This document shows, piece after piece, positions 36,958-49,228 of a stretch of 64,000 nucleotides of DNA. The stretch spans positions 1,116,001 through 1,180,000 of the forward strand of contig JAVHJL010000010.1 of NCBI GenBank assembly GCA_036971715.1. Direction: 5' to 3'. The DNA comes from Arthrobotrys musiformis. Taxonomy: Eukaryota; Ascomycota; Orbiliomycetes; Orbiliales; Orbiliaceae. Position 1 is the stretch's first letter. Every line of letters starts with the position of its first letter. A program made the position numbers and the translations under genes. The notes beneath the pieces are model-generated. The model made no database searches. It was not told where the DNA came from and saw only the letters and a program-made list of their open reading frames with translations.

Positions 36958-37935
36958 TTACAGATACATTAGCTTCGAGATTCAAATACAATATGTATAA
37001 TTAAATATAAAATAAATTAGATCGAGATGTCGTGGTGAGGAATCGAGCCGGGTGGACTGTACAGCAGCATACAGCCAGTATTAGTGCCAATAGCAAACCA
37101 GGCTAATGCACCAGACCAATCAATCACACATGCAGCCCGGTCCACCCAGCCCACCGCCAGCGAAGCATCCCTCCCGCACCCAGTCCGTACAGTCCATACA
37201 TTCTGTGAGAAGTATGCGAGAAGTCTGTGAGAAGTCCAGTGTGTATAGGACTTGAAGAAGGATGCTGGGTTCAGCTGGTCACACGTCGCTGTCCTTGTCT
37301 CTGCAATGGCCATGATCCCTGCAGCCGGCCGGGCTGGTTGATGCAATGGCTCCGGCAATGCTCTTCTTCTCAGAGACAAGCATCTGAAAAACCTCAACCC
37401 AATAAACAACCACCACTCCTCCTTCTCATAATACTACCACCACCACCACTAGTACTGCGAGTACTACTACTATATGGTATAGTATAGTATGGTAGTATGG
37501 CAGAGTAGCGAATAGGAGGACCGGCTAGCACCAAGGGAGAAAGAAGGGAGGAATTAACTAAGGCATTGCCTGAATCAGATGGAAGCAGCCTCCTGCCTCT
37601 AACAGACTCGCAGCCGAGTGCTCAATCTTTTATTACAATCTCTTCTCTTCTCTCTTCCCCAGATTCGATACCTTTGATTGCATACATTCTCCAAAACCTC
37701 TTTATCAGCGACAATTAATATCACCATCCTCGCTATATACATTCACACAGACATTCATACAGACATTCATACGCCAATACAAACAGACAGACGGACATAC
37801 CTGGGTGGGGCCAGAGAGAGAGAAAGAGAGGCTCTGAGACTGGGACTGAGACAGAGGAGAGCATCATACCATCGCAATACAATAATAATAATAACATGCT
37901 CTGGTAATACCGGGGAGGGGATGCCTAGCACCAGT

Positions 37936-37962
37936 AGCAGCAGCAGCAGCAGCAGCAGCAGC
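37936..37962. repeat. Trinucleotide repeat (AGC)9 in a 5' leader
   Basis: Nine perfect AGC triplets lie 70-96 bases before the ATG of the coiled-coil gene. It is probably in its transcribed leader and likely length-variable between strains. Confidence 0.93.
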
Positions 37963-38031
37963 TCGACAGACTCTTGATATCAACCTCCACTCCACTCCGT
38001 CCCACTCGACTTCATTTCTACAATCGCAATC

Positions 38032-41000
38032 ATGGCGTCGGTAGCTTCTCCTCCCTCGGCGAGGAACATCGTCAACAACATCGCCGCCAATAACAACAAC
38101 ACAAACACCAACCCCCTGATCTCTTCTTCTTCCGAGGACCCGAGATCGCTGGGAGAGCAGGAAATAGGCCTGATCTCAAGAATACAGGAGGACCAAGAGT
38201 ATGCACCCCATCCTTCCCTTTTGTTTCGTCAAAATATTCAGCGGTAGCCGACGGAATGTTGTTATAACACACTAGCGGTGGAAGTCCAGCGGCTGCATTG
38301 CTAACACTGTCGCAATTTCTTTTTCCTTCTGCGAAAAATCAAATCTAGGAACACTTACAATGGCGATGGTAATTTGTATGCCACTGCCGCTGACGAAGAG
38401 CACTGGAATGAGTCTGGAAATGGAGGATACAAGTTGGAAAGCGATGCACAACCATCCTCCTCTTCCTTCGATCCTCAGCCCTCCTACAACAGCTTCAACA
38501 ATACCTCCAACGGCGCCAACGAAGACCAGTTTGGTACCTGGGACCCACAGCATCCACTCACCGCTCTGTTCAATCCTCCAGAACCGGATCCCATCCAGCG
38601 GAGCTTTACTGCACCGGCCACCAGCTTTCCGCTGACCCTCCAGGAACGACGGCTGGCCCTTCGAAACTCTCACATGCGAGCGACCCCGATGGCCAGTTCC
38701 ATCAAACAGGACGATGTCAAGGGGCTAAGTCGGGCTGCGAATGCTCTCAGGAACAAACATTTTACCTCCGTGGGTCGGTCCAATACCGTTTCTTCAAGAT
38801 TGTCGGATCGTACGGCCTCGGACGACGATGCCATCCATCAATCCACAAATCGAAGAGGGTCCAGTAATTTTGGAAGTCTGCCGTCGATACATGCCTCCCT
38901 CCGACACCGTAAAACGCCGTCGGTTGAGCAGTCAGGGTACATCGAACACTTGGAAAAACAGATTAGCGACCTTAACGCGAAATTACGCTCCTATACCGAC
39001 CCTACCTCGGATAAATCACATGCCGCCATAGTCCAACGGTTAAACGCCAAAGTTCGCAGCCTAGAGAATCAGGTGAACGAATGGGAAGCCCTCTTTGACG
39101 AACGGATACGTGAAACCGAAAGAATTAATTCTCGTGAAAGGAGTTCTAATAATGCCCAGGTTAAACTACTTAAGGACCAGGTGGAGACTCTTACCCAAAC
39201 CGTTGCCAATCTGGAAGACGATTTGGACTTCGAGAAGAAGCAGAACACCGCTCTTACTCTGGCAGTGAGCGATAAGAAAGCTTTGGCTATGGATAATGCC
39301 CAACTCGCTCAAGCACTTACTAACGCACTGGGTGAAATAGCAGAATTGGAAGCACAGGCTCAGGAGAGAGAGGACAGTCTGATGTACCGTGGTGGCCGTC
39401 CCGCTAGTACCACCGGCAGCCAGAAAGCAATGACACTTGGACAACTGATGATTGATGTCACACCGAAACCAAGGTCCTTAGAAACATTCGCAGATCTCAA
39501 CATGCCGTCCGGAACGACTATGGAGAAGCCGCACTCGCCGTTCTCGCCGACGGACGCCGCATGGCAAACATTAAGCCCCACGACTTCCAACGCCAGCACC
39601 CAGGATATGCCCATCAGGAACCGAAAGATGAGGAAATTCCCCTCCGGCATATCGGCACCGAAACAACTTATCCTATCGCCATCGTCATCCCGTCGCTCGT
39701 CAGTCGAATTCGTTCGTGGTCACTCCAGAAACGCTAGCAGCTCCTGGGGAAGCCCACGGCTCGAAAGAATGGGCGGTGGACGTAACTCCTTGTTTGAAGA
39801 ACTGGAGAAGATGCATGAGGATGGCATGGTAGCAGCAATCCATGACGAAACCCTATCCGTTATCGGCTCTCAGGCCCCCGCAGAAGTAAGTGAAGCAGAG
39901 CCAGAACATCACCGTGGAAACTCCACATCCCCTACCGATACCGAAACAAGCGACTCCGAGGACTCTCCACAGTCGAGATCGCTTCCCGTCTCCTCCCCTG
40001 CCTCCTCCTCCTCTCAGCCATCTTCCGCAAAGTCATCACGACTGGGAAGCGTCGGCTACGTCCTGTTCTCCCCTCTGCGAGTCACTTCTGCAGTCATTTC
40101 CTCCATCGGGCGCGGCGTCCTTTCACCCCGTTCAACGCTTAGAGACATGCGCCAACGCGCCATGGAACAGCTCATAGAAGTTTCCGAACTCGAAGAAAGC
40201 TTCGGTTCCGACATCTTATTCGGCGATCAATACGATGAACATCTCCGCACCGGCGGTGAAAAGCTTATGCGGTCGCCTGACCTGCAGTCGAGCGGATCCA
40301 TGCGATCCGGTAATTCAATGGACATCAGAGATGTAAGTAGTACCCTTCTTTATCTACCGCTATCAAAGAATAAGTTTTGCAAGTGCTAACATCTCTCTCC
40401 CCTTGTGGGCTTTCCCCTTGTTAGAATATGGAATCTTTTACTACCGCGATGACACCACCACACAAGATGAACGGAACCTTGCACCGACGGAATCGACGTA
40501 GGGCATCCCAGCACACACAAGGCCATATCACCAGCGACGACGAAGTCCAAGTTGTTTTCTCCGGCAGCAAGTCGAGACATCTCGACGTCAGCGACCCCGT
40601 CACACCGTGCAAGAACCGAAGAAAATCAACAAGACCGGACGGAAATAAACCAATTCTTCCAGTCAAACCGCAAGCGAACGGCCGCGACCGATTGCAGCGC
40701 CGACGAACCAGCTCGGCTTCTCACGGGTTAGGCATCGGCGATACTAGATTCCCACCGCCGTACACAGAATACCCCGACATCGCATCTGGGGTGAAAGACG
40801 ACGGATGGAGGACAGAGAACTCGCAAGGGGAGATCAGTAGCTCCAGCGACGACGAGCGTCCTGGTCTTTGGATCTCGCAAGAACAACTCAGAGCGTTACG
40901 ACAGGATCTTGACCGTGGCGGTCTATTGAAGGCAATGGGCATCTCAAACGAAAACAACATGGTACTGTGGACCAAGTTGTTCATCGGGTTCATGGCCACG

Positions 41001-41120
41001 ATGTTTGTGGCTCTAAGAGACGGGCCCAGCGTCGCGCTTGAAAGAGTGGATGGAACAAAAAGCCAAGCCACCACACCGGTGAAGAAGAGAGACGCAAGAA
41101 GAAGTATGGATGAGGATTGA
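38032..41120 (+). CDS. Coiled-coil protein with a C-terminal membrane segment
   Basis: Three exons (38032-38198, 38349-40332, 40425-41120) encode 948 residues. The first ~250 residues are Ser/Asn-rich and probably disordered. A long coiled coil runs from about 253 to 397 (starting YIEHLEKQISDLNAKL, with SLENQVNEWEALFDERI). Ser-rich linkers with SSSRRSS and SSPASSSSQPSSAKSS follow. Near the end is an amphipathic block (PGLWISQEQLRALRQDL) and one hydrophobic segment (MVLWTKLFIGFMATMFVAL, about 894-915) with only ~30 residues after it, suggesting a near-tail anchor. The layout resembles filamentous-fungal proteins that link an organelle or spindle-pole structure to a membrane, but I recognise no named family. 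Many SP/TP sites suggest regulation by phosphorylation. Confidence 0.85.
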
Positions 41121-42779
41121 CTAGATTTGGTATTTGAATAATATTCACAAAACACACGCATTCAACATTTTAAAAAGGGCATGCATACAGCATAGCATAG
41201 CGGGGTAGGACGGGATGAGAGGTGCATTATTCTGGCATCAAGCATTTTCAATGGAGTTTTACTCCTTTCTTTTTCTTCAAGTTTTTGGAAATTTGGAATC
41301 TGGGGAGTGGTGTATTATTACCGACGGCGACTCATGCGAACAGCATTTTTTCATTTGTTAATAGATCTCCAAGATCGCACTTTCCTTTTGGGCATTATTT
41401 TTTTCATTTGTTACCCTTTTCTCTTTTTGTTTGTATATTGGGACAACGGCTAGTTACAATCACCTAGTCTTGGAGCATTACCGGCTTTTCTTTGATATTT
41501 GGAGGGAAGGGATGGACGGAGGGGGTAATGTGTAACGATATTCACGAGTTTTCTTTGTATTACATATATATAGTTACTTTTGCTTTTGAAATTCCTGGAA
41601 CTAACTAGATTTCATTCTTCTTTTGTTCTATATATTTTGATGTGTATATTGAACTTTTTCTTTTATGTATAGACTAATTGTTTCTTTTGAGGTCTCGGGG
41701 AGATTGTGGATAGGATATCATTCAAAGCATGAGGATTTTTGGAATATGCTAGAGCTAACTAGATCACTAGTTTGATCGATTACGGGTATTAGATACCTCG
41801 GCAGCTTTTGTGACTTAGCTTAGGCCTCCTATTCTTTAAATTGACATTTAATTAAAACCCCCCCAAATTCTAGCTATTATCGTACTAAACATCTGTTCAC
41901 GGGCATGCCCTACTCGGACCTCGCAAATTAGGAATCCGTTGGGGATGGAAAGTGGATGATACGATAGTAGTGCTCTGATATGCACATGCCGGCATGTATG
42001 TGCGGATATATGCATGGTCGAGTTGGATTTCACATGGGATCATCGTGGTGTGACAGGGGTATTTTTGGTTGGACCGTTTTGGGATGAGGGAGACGTCTGC
42101 AACGGGGTCAACGCATTTTTTGGTGGCTTTGTTCGCTTGACTTTTTTATCGTATATGTAGACTTGATCGATGCTGGGGACATCGATTTTAAAATTGGAGG
42201 TTGTATTTAGTGTATAAAATATGAAATATGGCAAGTGATACTGAAGTAGTAATTTTTATTAGATCAGTTTATAGAGGGACATATGGATTAGATTTGTGGG
42301 CTAGAGGGTATAGGGCTTGGTTTTTGTGTGGGTTGAAGTGCTGAGCTGAGCTTGGTGTAGATATTGTTGATAGAACTTCCCTCATAATCCTTTAAAGGTG
42401 CTGGACGCGGTTTTATATTTACGTTTCTTTCATCTTACACCTCTCAGCTTCTTTCTTCAGTAACTTTTCTATCATCATCATCACGACATCACGATCACGA
42501 CGCGTCTTTTAAAGAGTTCCTTCGCTTTTCATCCCATAGTAGATTCCTTCTTAGTTTATTTAGGTACGTTAAGCTTTGGGGGTTGCTTTGTCTTATAGGC
42601 TAGCTGTTCAGTGGAGCTATTGGTGCGGTTCCATTGATTCTGGCCTTTTCTACGCGTCACCATTGATTTCTGTTTTTGATGATGCCTGTTTCCTTCCATA
42701 CCCCATCCCACAGCTCTCTCTCCTTCATATTCTAGATAAAAGATAACTAACATGGCTATGCAGCTTAAAGAAAAACAAA
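41121..42779. other. Intergenic region
   Basis: About 1.7 kb, T-rich on the left (3' UTR of the coiled-coil gene) and CT/ATCATCATC-rich on the right (leader of the CHAT gene). Minor open frames show no domain content. No RNA gene seen. Confidence 0.6.
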
Positions 42780-45700
42780 ATGCCCGTCCCACCCCGTCCC
42801 ATGATGCCCCTCTGGGCTCGCATCTTCACCCGCATCCGCGACCGACTCCCCAGCGACTTCGCCGCCAACTTGATGATCCCGGCCCTCGACAGCTACGGCA
42901 TCTCCGGCGGTGAACCGTTCCCACTCGTCCACAGCGCCCTAGCCCGAGAATCAATTACCTCTTTCCTCCTGTCCGACATTGATTCCGAGTTGTGGCTGCT
43001 AACACGGATGATCAGGAGTATCGAGTGGGAATTATTATTATGTAATTACCCTACCGTCGTTTCCATGTTAGAAAATCTGGTGATTCGATTACCGATGCTT
43101 GTCTCCTCACCGAGTTACTACTACCTCTGGTGGAAAATGATGGATCAGCAGGGGTATATAGAGCGTGCCAGGTGGTATAGAAAAAAAGCGGCGGAGTGTT
43201 TTTTGTCGTATTCGCAGGATTGGCTGAGGGTTTCGGAGGATTCGACGGTGTTGAGGATTGTGGTTGAGTTGGGGGAGTTGAGGGAGTTGGTTGAGGAGAA
43301 GGCGAGGGAGGCGAGGGAGGTTGAGGAGAGGGAAGGGGGTGGGGGGTTGGTTTTGGAAGGGGAGGGGAAGGATGATAAGGGGAAGGAGTTCTTGATGAGG
43401 TTGGAGCAGGCTTATGATGGGTATGTTAAGATGAGGCATCCGAGGGATCTTACGATTTTTCATGTAAGTTGTACTCCCCTCCCGTTTTCTTTGACACTTT
43501 GGATAATAATGAAGGAGGGGTAGTGCGATCTCTTCCATATGTACCTCGAACACCAAAGCGAGATGCAAGAAGATCCCATCCGCCAGGAGGTCCTGTTCGA
43601 CCAAAACGCCCACGCCATCTCCGTCGTAGGCTACCACATCCAACACGGCAGTTTCTTCAGCTGCCAAAGCCTCTACCGCTGGATCCTGAAGAACATGTCG
43701 ATCCAATTCCCGCTCGAAACCGTCGTCTCCCAGCTGAAAAATATCTTCGCGACGCATACGCCCTGCATCGTTCTCGTCGAGAAGATCATGGCGGAACTAT
43801 ACTTCTCTTCTGCAAAGAATATCTTGTTTACCGCGAATTGTCACGGGCAGATGACCAGACATGTCCTGGATCACGCATGGGATCTATTCGAGCAAGCGCT
43901 TACGCACGCATACCACGCCGGGGACGAGTTACTCATCACCGACATAAACTGGGCGATATTTATCCTAGATTGCAACGTCTCAACCGACAGAACGGCCGCA
44001 AGGGATAAGAAAAAGAATCGCAATATAACATGGTTCGGTTACGAGCGCATATACGATGACTTCGTTACCTTTTGGAAATTCTACGCTTCACGCGATGATG
44101 CCGCCAGGATCAAGATTTTACTGGAACAGCTGGACCCGGTGCTACAATTATGCCGTAGTCGCTTCTCAGTGGAGATTTTGGATCCGGCGTGGGCGTACTA
44201 CCACAGCGTTACTAGCGATCGCACCGGCGAACACCCGTTCTGGACACTAACCGACGTCGCCGTCCGAAAAATCGATCTATTGAACGTCTTAAAATCCATC
44301 GATGCGTTTGATGAAAAATACTCTATCAGGCCGTACGGAGATGAATACGATATGCTACGGTATAGACTCTACGCCTACCAACGCCTCCAAAGGCTCCCGG
44401 AGGGGATCCCACTAGCCTCCAACCTCCTCGACCTCTGTCATAAATACAAAGATAAAGAACACATCAGCAGCGCAACATACGACTACCTCCTCTTCAAATC
44501 CTCGCTGGCGTTCACCGTCCTCCCTCCCAAAAGACTATCCTACGTCCGCCGCCTCCGCGAGGAATTCATGGCCGCCGTAGAGTGGGATTCGGAAAATATG
44601 CCCCCGCACGACGATCTAAGCTACAAAAAACGCTGTCTGGCAGCTATGTTTTTCGCAGATAACTAGCGGTACCTGCAACAAGCATACAGACGCAGCAAGA
44701 ACCCCTCAGACCGCATCGCAGGTCTGCACGAAGTCTACGATGCCGTAACCGTGCTGACCGGATGGCACAGCACTTGGAAGATCAAACGGCATTTGAAGAG
44801 GCAAACGAGGTATCATGTCGAATTCTACTTGTGCGTGTGTAAATACCTTGCCGGGTATGTTAAGGAGGCATACGTTCACTCCATGAAGATCGCAAGAACT
44901 TTCATCCCGCTGCCGGTGCTTGATGTCTGGCAGGGGGTGACACAGACGGAAAAACAGGATATACAACTTTACATGGATTGGATGCTATTCTTCGTCGCCG
45001 TGTACGTGGATGTAGTCGATACCATCACCCACGGCGGGAAATCGGTCAACACCGCGCTCGTCGAACTCCTCGACGAAGACCAGTTTTGGGCCATCATGGA
45101 CGGGTTGGAGCACTACTGTTTCGAAACCTACGAGTTGAATAAATTGGCCCTGGCGTATTTTTACATCGGGAAGTTGATGGAGGTTCAGAAGAAGTGGGAT
45201 GATGCGATAATTTATTATGAGGAAAGTGTGGATTTGTTGAAGGAGGCGCATTTGTATGGGTTTCTCGGGAATAGGAGGAACCATCTGGTTCCCGAATTCA
45301 TGAGGGGATTAAAGCCCAAGGACGTCCTCGAGAGGGTTGCGCGGTGTCAGATTAAACTCCATCGCAAAAACGAGGCGATGAGGAAGCACATCGAGCGCAA
45401 GCGGAAGGCGTATAAAAAGGAGCTTTCGAAATTTTGGAAGAACTGGAGGATGTTGAAAGCGCAGAGGGATAAAAGGCGAGCCAAAAGGGTTGAAAAAGTC
45501 AGAAAGATGTTCGGGATCAGGAGGAAGGAGAAGAAGATCAAGCAGGAGAAGAAGAAGAAGTTGGATCCCGAGTATGAGAAGAAAGTGAGGTTTGCGATGA
45601 GATTTAAGAATAAGAAGGATGTGAAGCCGGAACAACAGAATGAACGAGAGCGTATAATTCAATACCTCCTGGACAATGGATTCGATCCAAGCGATGACGA

Positions 45701-48044
45701 CAAAAAGCAACCTGAAACCAGTGTCAAAGAGATCGAATATTCCAGCTCTGACGAATCTGAAAATAACGACAAGGAGAACCAGGACCCCAACGCTCGTGGT
45801 CCTCGAGAGCGGCTGCAAAGAAGCGGAGATGACGAAAACAAATCGGCGAAGGTTACTTTCGAAGAAGAAGAGGAAGACGAAGAGGACGAAGCTGAGAAGC
45901 AGAAAAGGGCAGAAATCAGGGAAGGGAAGAAGCCAATGACTGGTGGCCGTGCAGAAAATCCTGAAGATACGGATACGAACACCCTTAAACCCAAAATCTC
46001 CCTCAACAGCCTCAAGTTCCTTAAAAAGCCGTCGGCCCCGAAGGTGAAGAAACCAACGGCTCCACCTGGACCACCTGAGGGTTATGCCGATCGCGACCCG
46101 AAGTTGAGCGATGACATTTGGAACACAGTCCAAGAGCTCAAAGCCTACGAGTACAGACGTACCTTAGGCGCCAGCAGCCTTTGGGACGACCATGAAAACC
46201 TCTTAAACGAATTGAACAAAATAATCGCATACTCCGACCCCCCGATCTCATACACCCAAATATGCTGGGTCCGCGAGCTCGAGGAGCTCATAAAACCCGG
46301 TGGAGGCCACGGCCAGTGGGACTACACATGGGAATTCACCAACTTTCGACTGTACGAAAACCAAAGGATAATGGCCGCCGTAAGACGACTACTACGCAGC
46401 GATCCACGGCTTACAATACCAATGTCTATCATCACCGCATCTCCTCCTTCAGTACAAGATATCTACGAGATCCGTAGGTATCAAGGCCCCGGGCAGTCTA
46501 TGGTCTTTGTTGACTACGTCGCCGTCGGAAACGACGTATACCTCGTCTACAACGTCGAGAAATTCAGACAGGTCAAGTATTTCCCCCAGCCTATCTGTTA
46601 CTCCCAGCACTTCCATTTAAATATCAAAAAAGACGCTCTCGAAAACTGGAGAGAGGAAGTTCTGTTCAGAGGTCTTCATGGTAAAGATCTCTGGGACACA
46701 TTGGACGTTGGGGCGGAGCTTGTCGAACCTCTTCTAGGCGTCCTCCGGAGAGGTGATCTCCTTATCATTGGGAACAGCCCATTGACGGGTCGTATCCCTT
46801 TTCATGCAATACCAATTGGAAAGGATAAATCGGGGCAACTTCGAGAGTCAGAAGTCCCAGATTACGCGGATTGTGATTCTGACGGCGAGGGACGATATCG
46901 GCACGATGAATATGATGAAGAATATGATGAAGAGACTAGATATGAAGAGGATGATGGACAAGTTCATCATAAAGAAGGCGAGGGACAAGCCCGCTACGAA
47001 GAAGATGGGAAACAAGTTCGCTACGAAGAAAATGAGGAACAGTTTCATGACGAAGAAAGTGGGGAACAATTTTGCGACGCCGAAGAAGGTTCAGAGGGTT
47101 CAGACGACTTGCCTTTCCCTGAACTCACCTGCCAGAGCGATGCTGAGATCGATGACTGGGTTACTCTCGGACAATATGTTGACGTCGTCTACTCCCATGG
47201 TATCCTCGTCACAAAACAGGCGATCCAGCGCATGGACCGTTTCAAAAACCGGCCAAAGATCCCAACTGGCATGAACCGTGGTTGTTTTTGTTCCGTCCCA
47301 ACCGAAGACGCCAGCCTCGGCTCCCAAAAAGCCACCCGTACTATGCTACAGAAATTAACCTCCCGCTTCTGCGGTGACAGAATGTCGCTATACGCCGAAC
47401 CAACCGGCATCACAGCAACGGAATTAAGACAACAAGCCATGAGAACCGTCGATTTCCTCCATTACCAAGGTGAAATCAGCATCAACCCCGAAAACGACAG
47501 ATCCGAAAATACCACACTCAGAATGACGGAGGATATGACATTGAGCGCCAAGGATATATACCACCATCTTCAATTCCAGATGGGATGTTCCCCGCTCGTC
47601 TCTTGTATCGGAGAACAACCCGAACAATTGGACCCAGGAGCTCGCATAACGGATATCCCGGACGGCATTTCCCCAGCTTTCCTCCAAGCAGGCGCTTCGA
47701 GCGTCGTTACCACCCTCTGGCCCGTCCCCTCCCATATCGCTGACCGCTTCACCGAAGTGTTTTATAGCAATTTTCTTAAAAGGGGGAGATTGGACGGTGA
47801 CCAAGCCTGGAATGTCGCACAGGAAGTCCGCGTGGCCGCAAGCGTGGTTCAAAGGGAAACCGGCGAGGGTAATGGCCATTGGGCTTCTTTCATTTTGAAC
47901 GGAGCCTGGATGAGGGGGTTCAGACCCGGTGGGAGGATTAAAGTTGAGACAGGGAAGAATGTGAAGAGTGATTTTGTTGATTATATGCAGTCTGACGTTA
48001 GGGCTGTCCCGCCGCCGGAGTTTGGATTGAATTTTAACATCTAG
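42780..48044 (+). pseudogene. TPR-CHAT giant protein gene interrupted by one in-frame TAG
   Basis: Exon 1 is 42780-43463 and exon 2 is 43524-48044; both join in phase 0 and make a 1734-codon frame broken only by TAG at 44664-44666 (codon 609). Sequence on both sides reads as one protein (RCLAAMFFADN, stop, RYLQQAYRRSKNP). The N-terminal two-thirds are helical-repeat-like; a good TPR unit is at about 769-802 (LALAYFYIGKLMEVQKKWDD). A Lys-rich coil (about 845-930) and acidic low-complexity segments follow. The C-terminal ~280 residues are a CHAT peptidase-like domain: VDFLHYQGEI, LSAKDIYHHL, LVSCIGE (Cys1589), and FLQAGASSVVTTLWPV. Glu1545 sits where CHAT enzymes have the catalytic His. If the stop is obeyed, only a 608-residue TPR-like fragment is made. 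Alternatives: sequencing error, readthrough, or an in-frame 90-bp intron (44577-44666) with a poor donor. Confidence 0.8.
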
Positions 48045-49228
48045 GTCTTTGGGAGGGGGGTTAATGTAGTACTCTATTAGTAGAGTGATCCTGCTATTCG
48101 CTGTTCTGGTTTTCTTTGTTTTCTTCCATTCACAATAGTCTTTTGATCAATTGCATTTGTACTTTATAATGTCTCCTTGGATTACCTTTACTCTATGAGT
48201 CTCCTGTACGCAGTACTAGTTACACATACGAGACCTATAGCTAACGAAGGGTAATGAACTTTTGAATGAATGGAAAGAAATTTAACAATGCCTGCCTTCC
48301 TCCTCGATGAACGTTTGGTGAGAACGACCTTGAGCACGAATTACAAAATGTGTGTGTTAGAAAAGCAGCAGCAGCGGCCGGTGGCTGGATGGCAGTAGCA
48401 GCAGTAGTAGTAGCAGTAGTAGCAGCGGTGGCGTGGAGCACACAGCAACACGGGCACCGGAATTTCGGAGGGGGTATATATAGAGAGTTGTGAACCAAAC
48501 CCCTCACCTTAAACAATTACCGTTTCTGGCTTCGAGTGGGGGATCCCCAAGCTCCGTCGAGATATGATCTTGAGTTCAACTCCTCCGTCTGCCCCCAATT
48601 TTTTTCTTCTTTTTTTCAATTTCCATTTTCATTTTGGGAAATTTACTTGTCAATCTTTTAACCTTCAGGTTCCTGTCGCGATTAAGGTCTAGAGTCTGGC
48701 CCCCCGTTGGATCTTCAAGATTTGCTGCTATTGGGTCCCCTGGTTTGTTTATATAACTATTTCGGTTTCGACTGTGAATATAGTCATGTGACTGTCTACC
48801 AACCGACCTATCTTCTCGGTCGCCAGACATTCGTGGCTATTTTGCTTGATGGTATGGTTCTAAGCCCACCTATACTATCGTTATGTGGGTTTGGGTTTGC
48901 AAGCCTATAGACGTAGAGATAGGTCGCTCCACGAGAAGATAGAGTAAGTTCAGAGGCCATTAGGTTTGGAGGCCATTGGGTTTGTAGATAGTCTGCTAGG
49001 TTCAGTGCAGTTAACATTCTTTTCAGGTCAGTTCTCTTGGGGTTTTATATGGTGTTTGGTGAACACACAGCAACCGGAGGTGATGCTTAAGGAATATGTT
49101 GACGGGCGTTGCATTTTTCCCCACCAGATTTTGCTTTTTCCCAAACTACCACCACCCTTGTCACTTCCATCCACAAGCTTTCGCGAAAACCTCAAACCAT
49201 TCCTCCTCTAAAAAAAAAATATTCCACG
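48045..49228. other. Intergenic region between CHAT gene and RRP41
   Basis: No gene seen. It contains an AGC/AGT trinucleotide tract, CT-rich sequence, and just before 49229 a polyA-containing leader typical of the RRP41 5' UTR. Confidence 0.6.
48364..48426. repeat. Interrupted AGC/AGT trinucleotide repeat
   Basis: Four AGC triplets (48364-48375), an 18-base spacer, then eleven AGY triplets (48394-48426). No supported coding frame runs through it. Confidence 0.9.

Larger units (their letters stand above)
36517..38031. other. Intergenic region and long 5' leader
   Basis: No gene seen. It contains a CATACATACA repeat array, a TAGTA-type simple tract near 37440-37500, GA-rich runs near 37811-37835, and an (AGC)9 run. 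The final 400 bases are CT-rich and probably include the 5' UTR of the gene at 38032. Confidence 0.6.

Noticed and set aside
43107..43757. 216-codon minus-strand frame
   Set aside because: It is a shadow antisense to exons 1 and 2 of the TPR-CHAT gene.
44577..44666. In-frame 90-bp intron that would remove the TAG of the TPR-CHAT gene
   Set aside because: The donor GTAGAG is poor and no good branch site stands at the usual distance; the removed 29 residues look like normal coding sequence. Not excluded without RNA data.
47184..47201. VVYSHG in the TPR-CHAT protein as the catalytic His-Gly pair
   Set aside because: It lies about 136 residues before Cys1589, far more than the usual CHAT spacing, and aligns better with the first strand of the domain.
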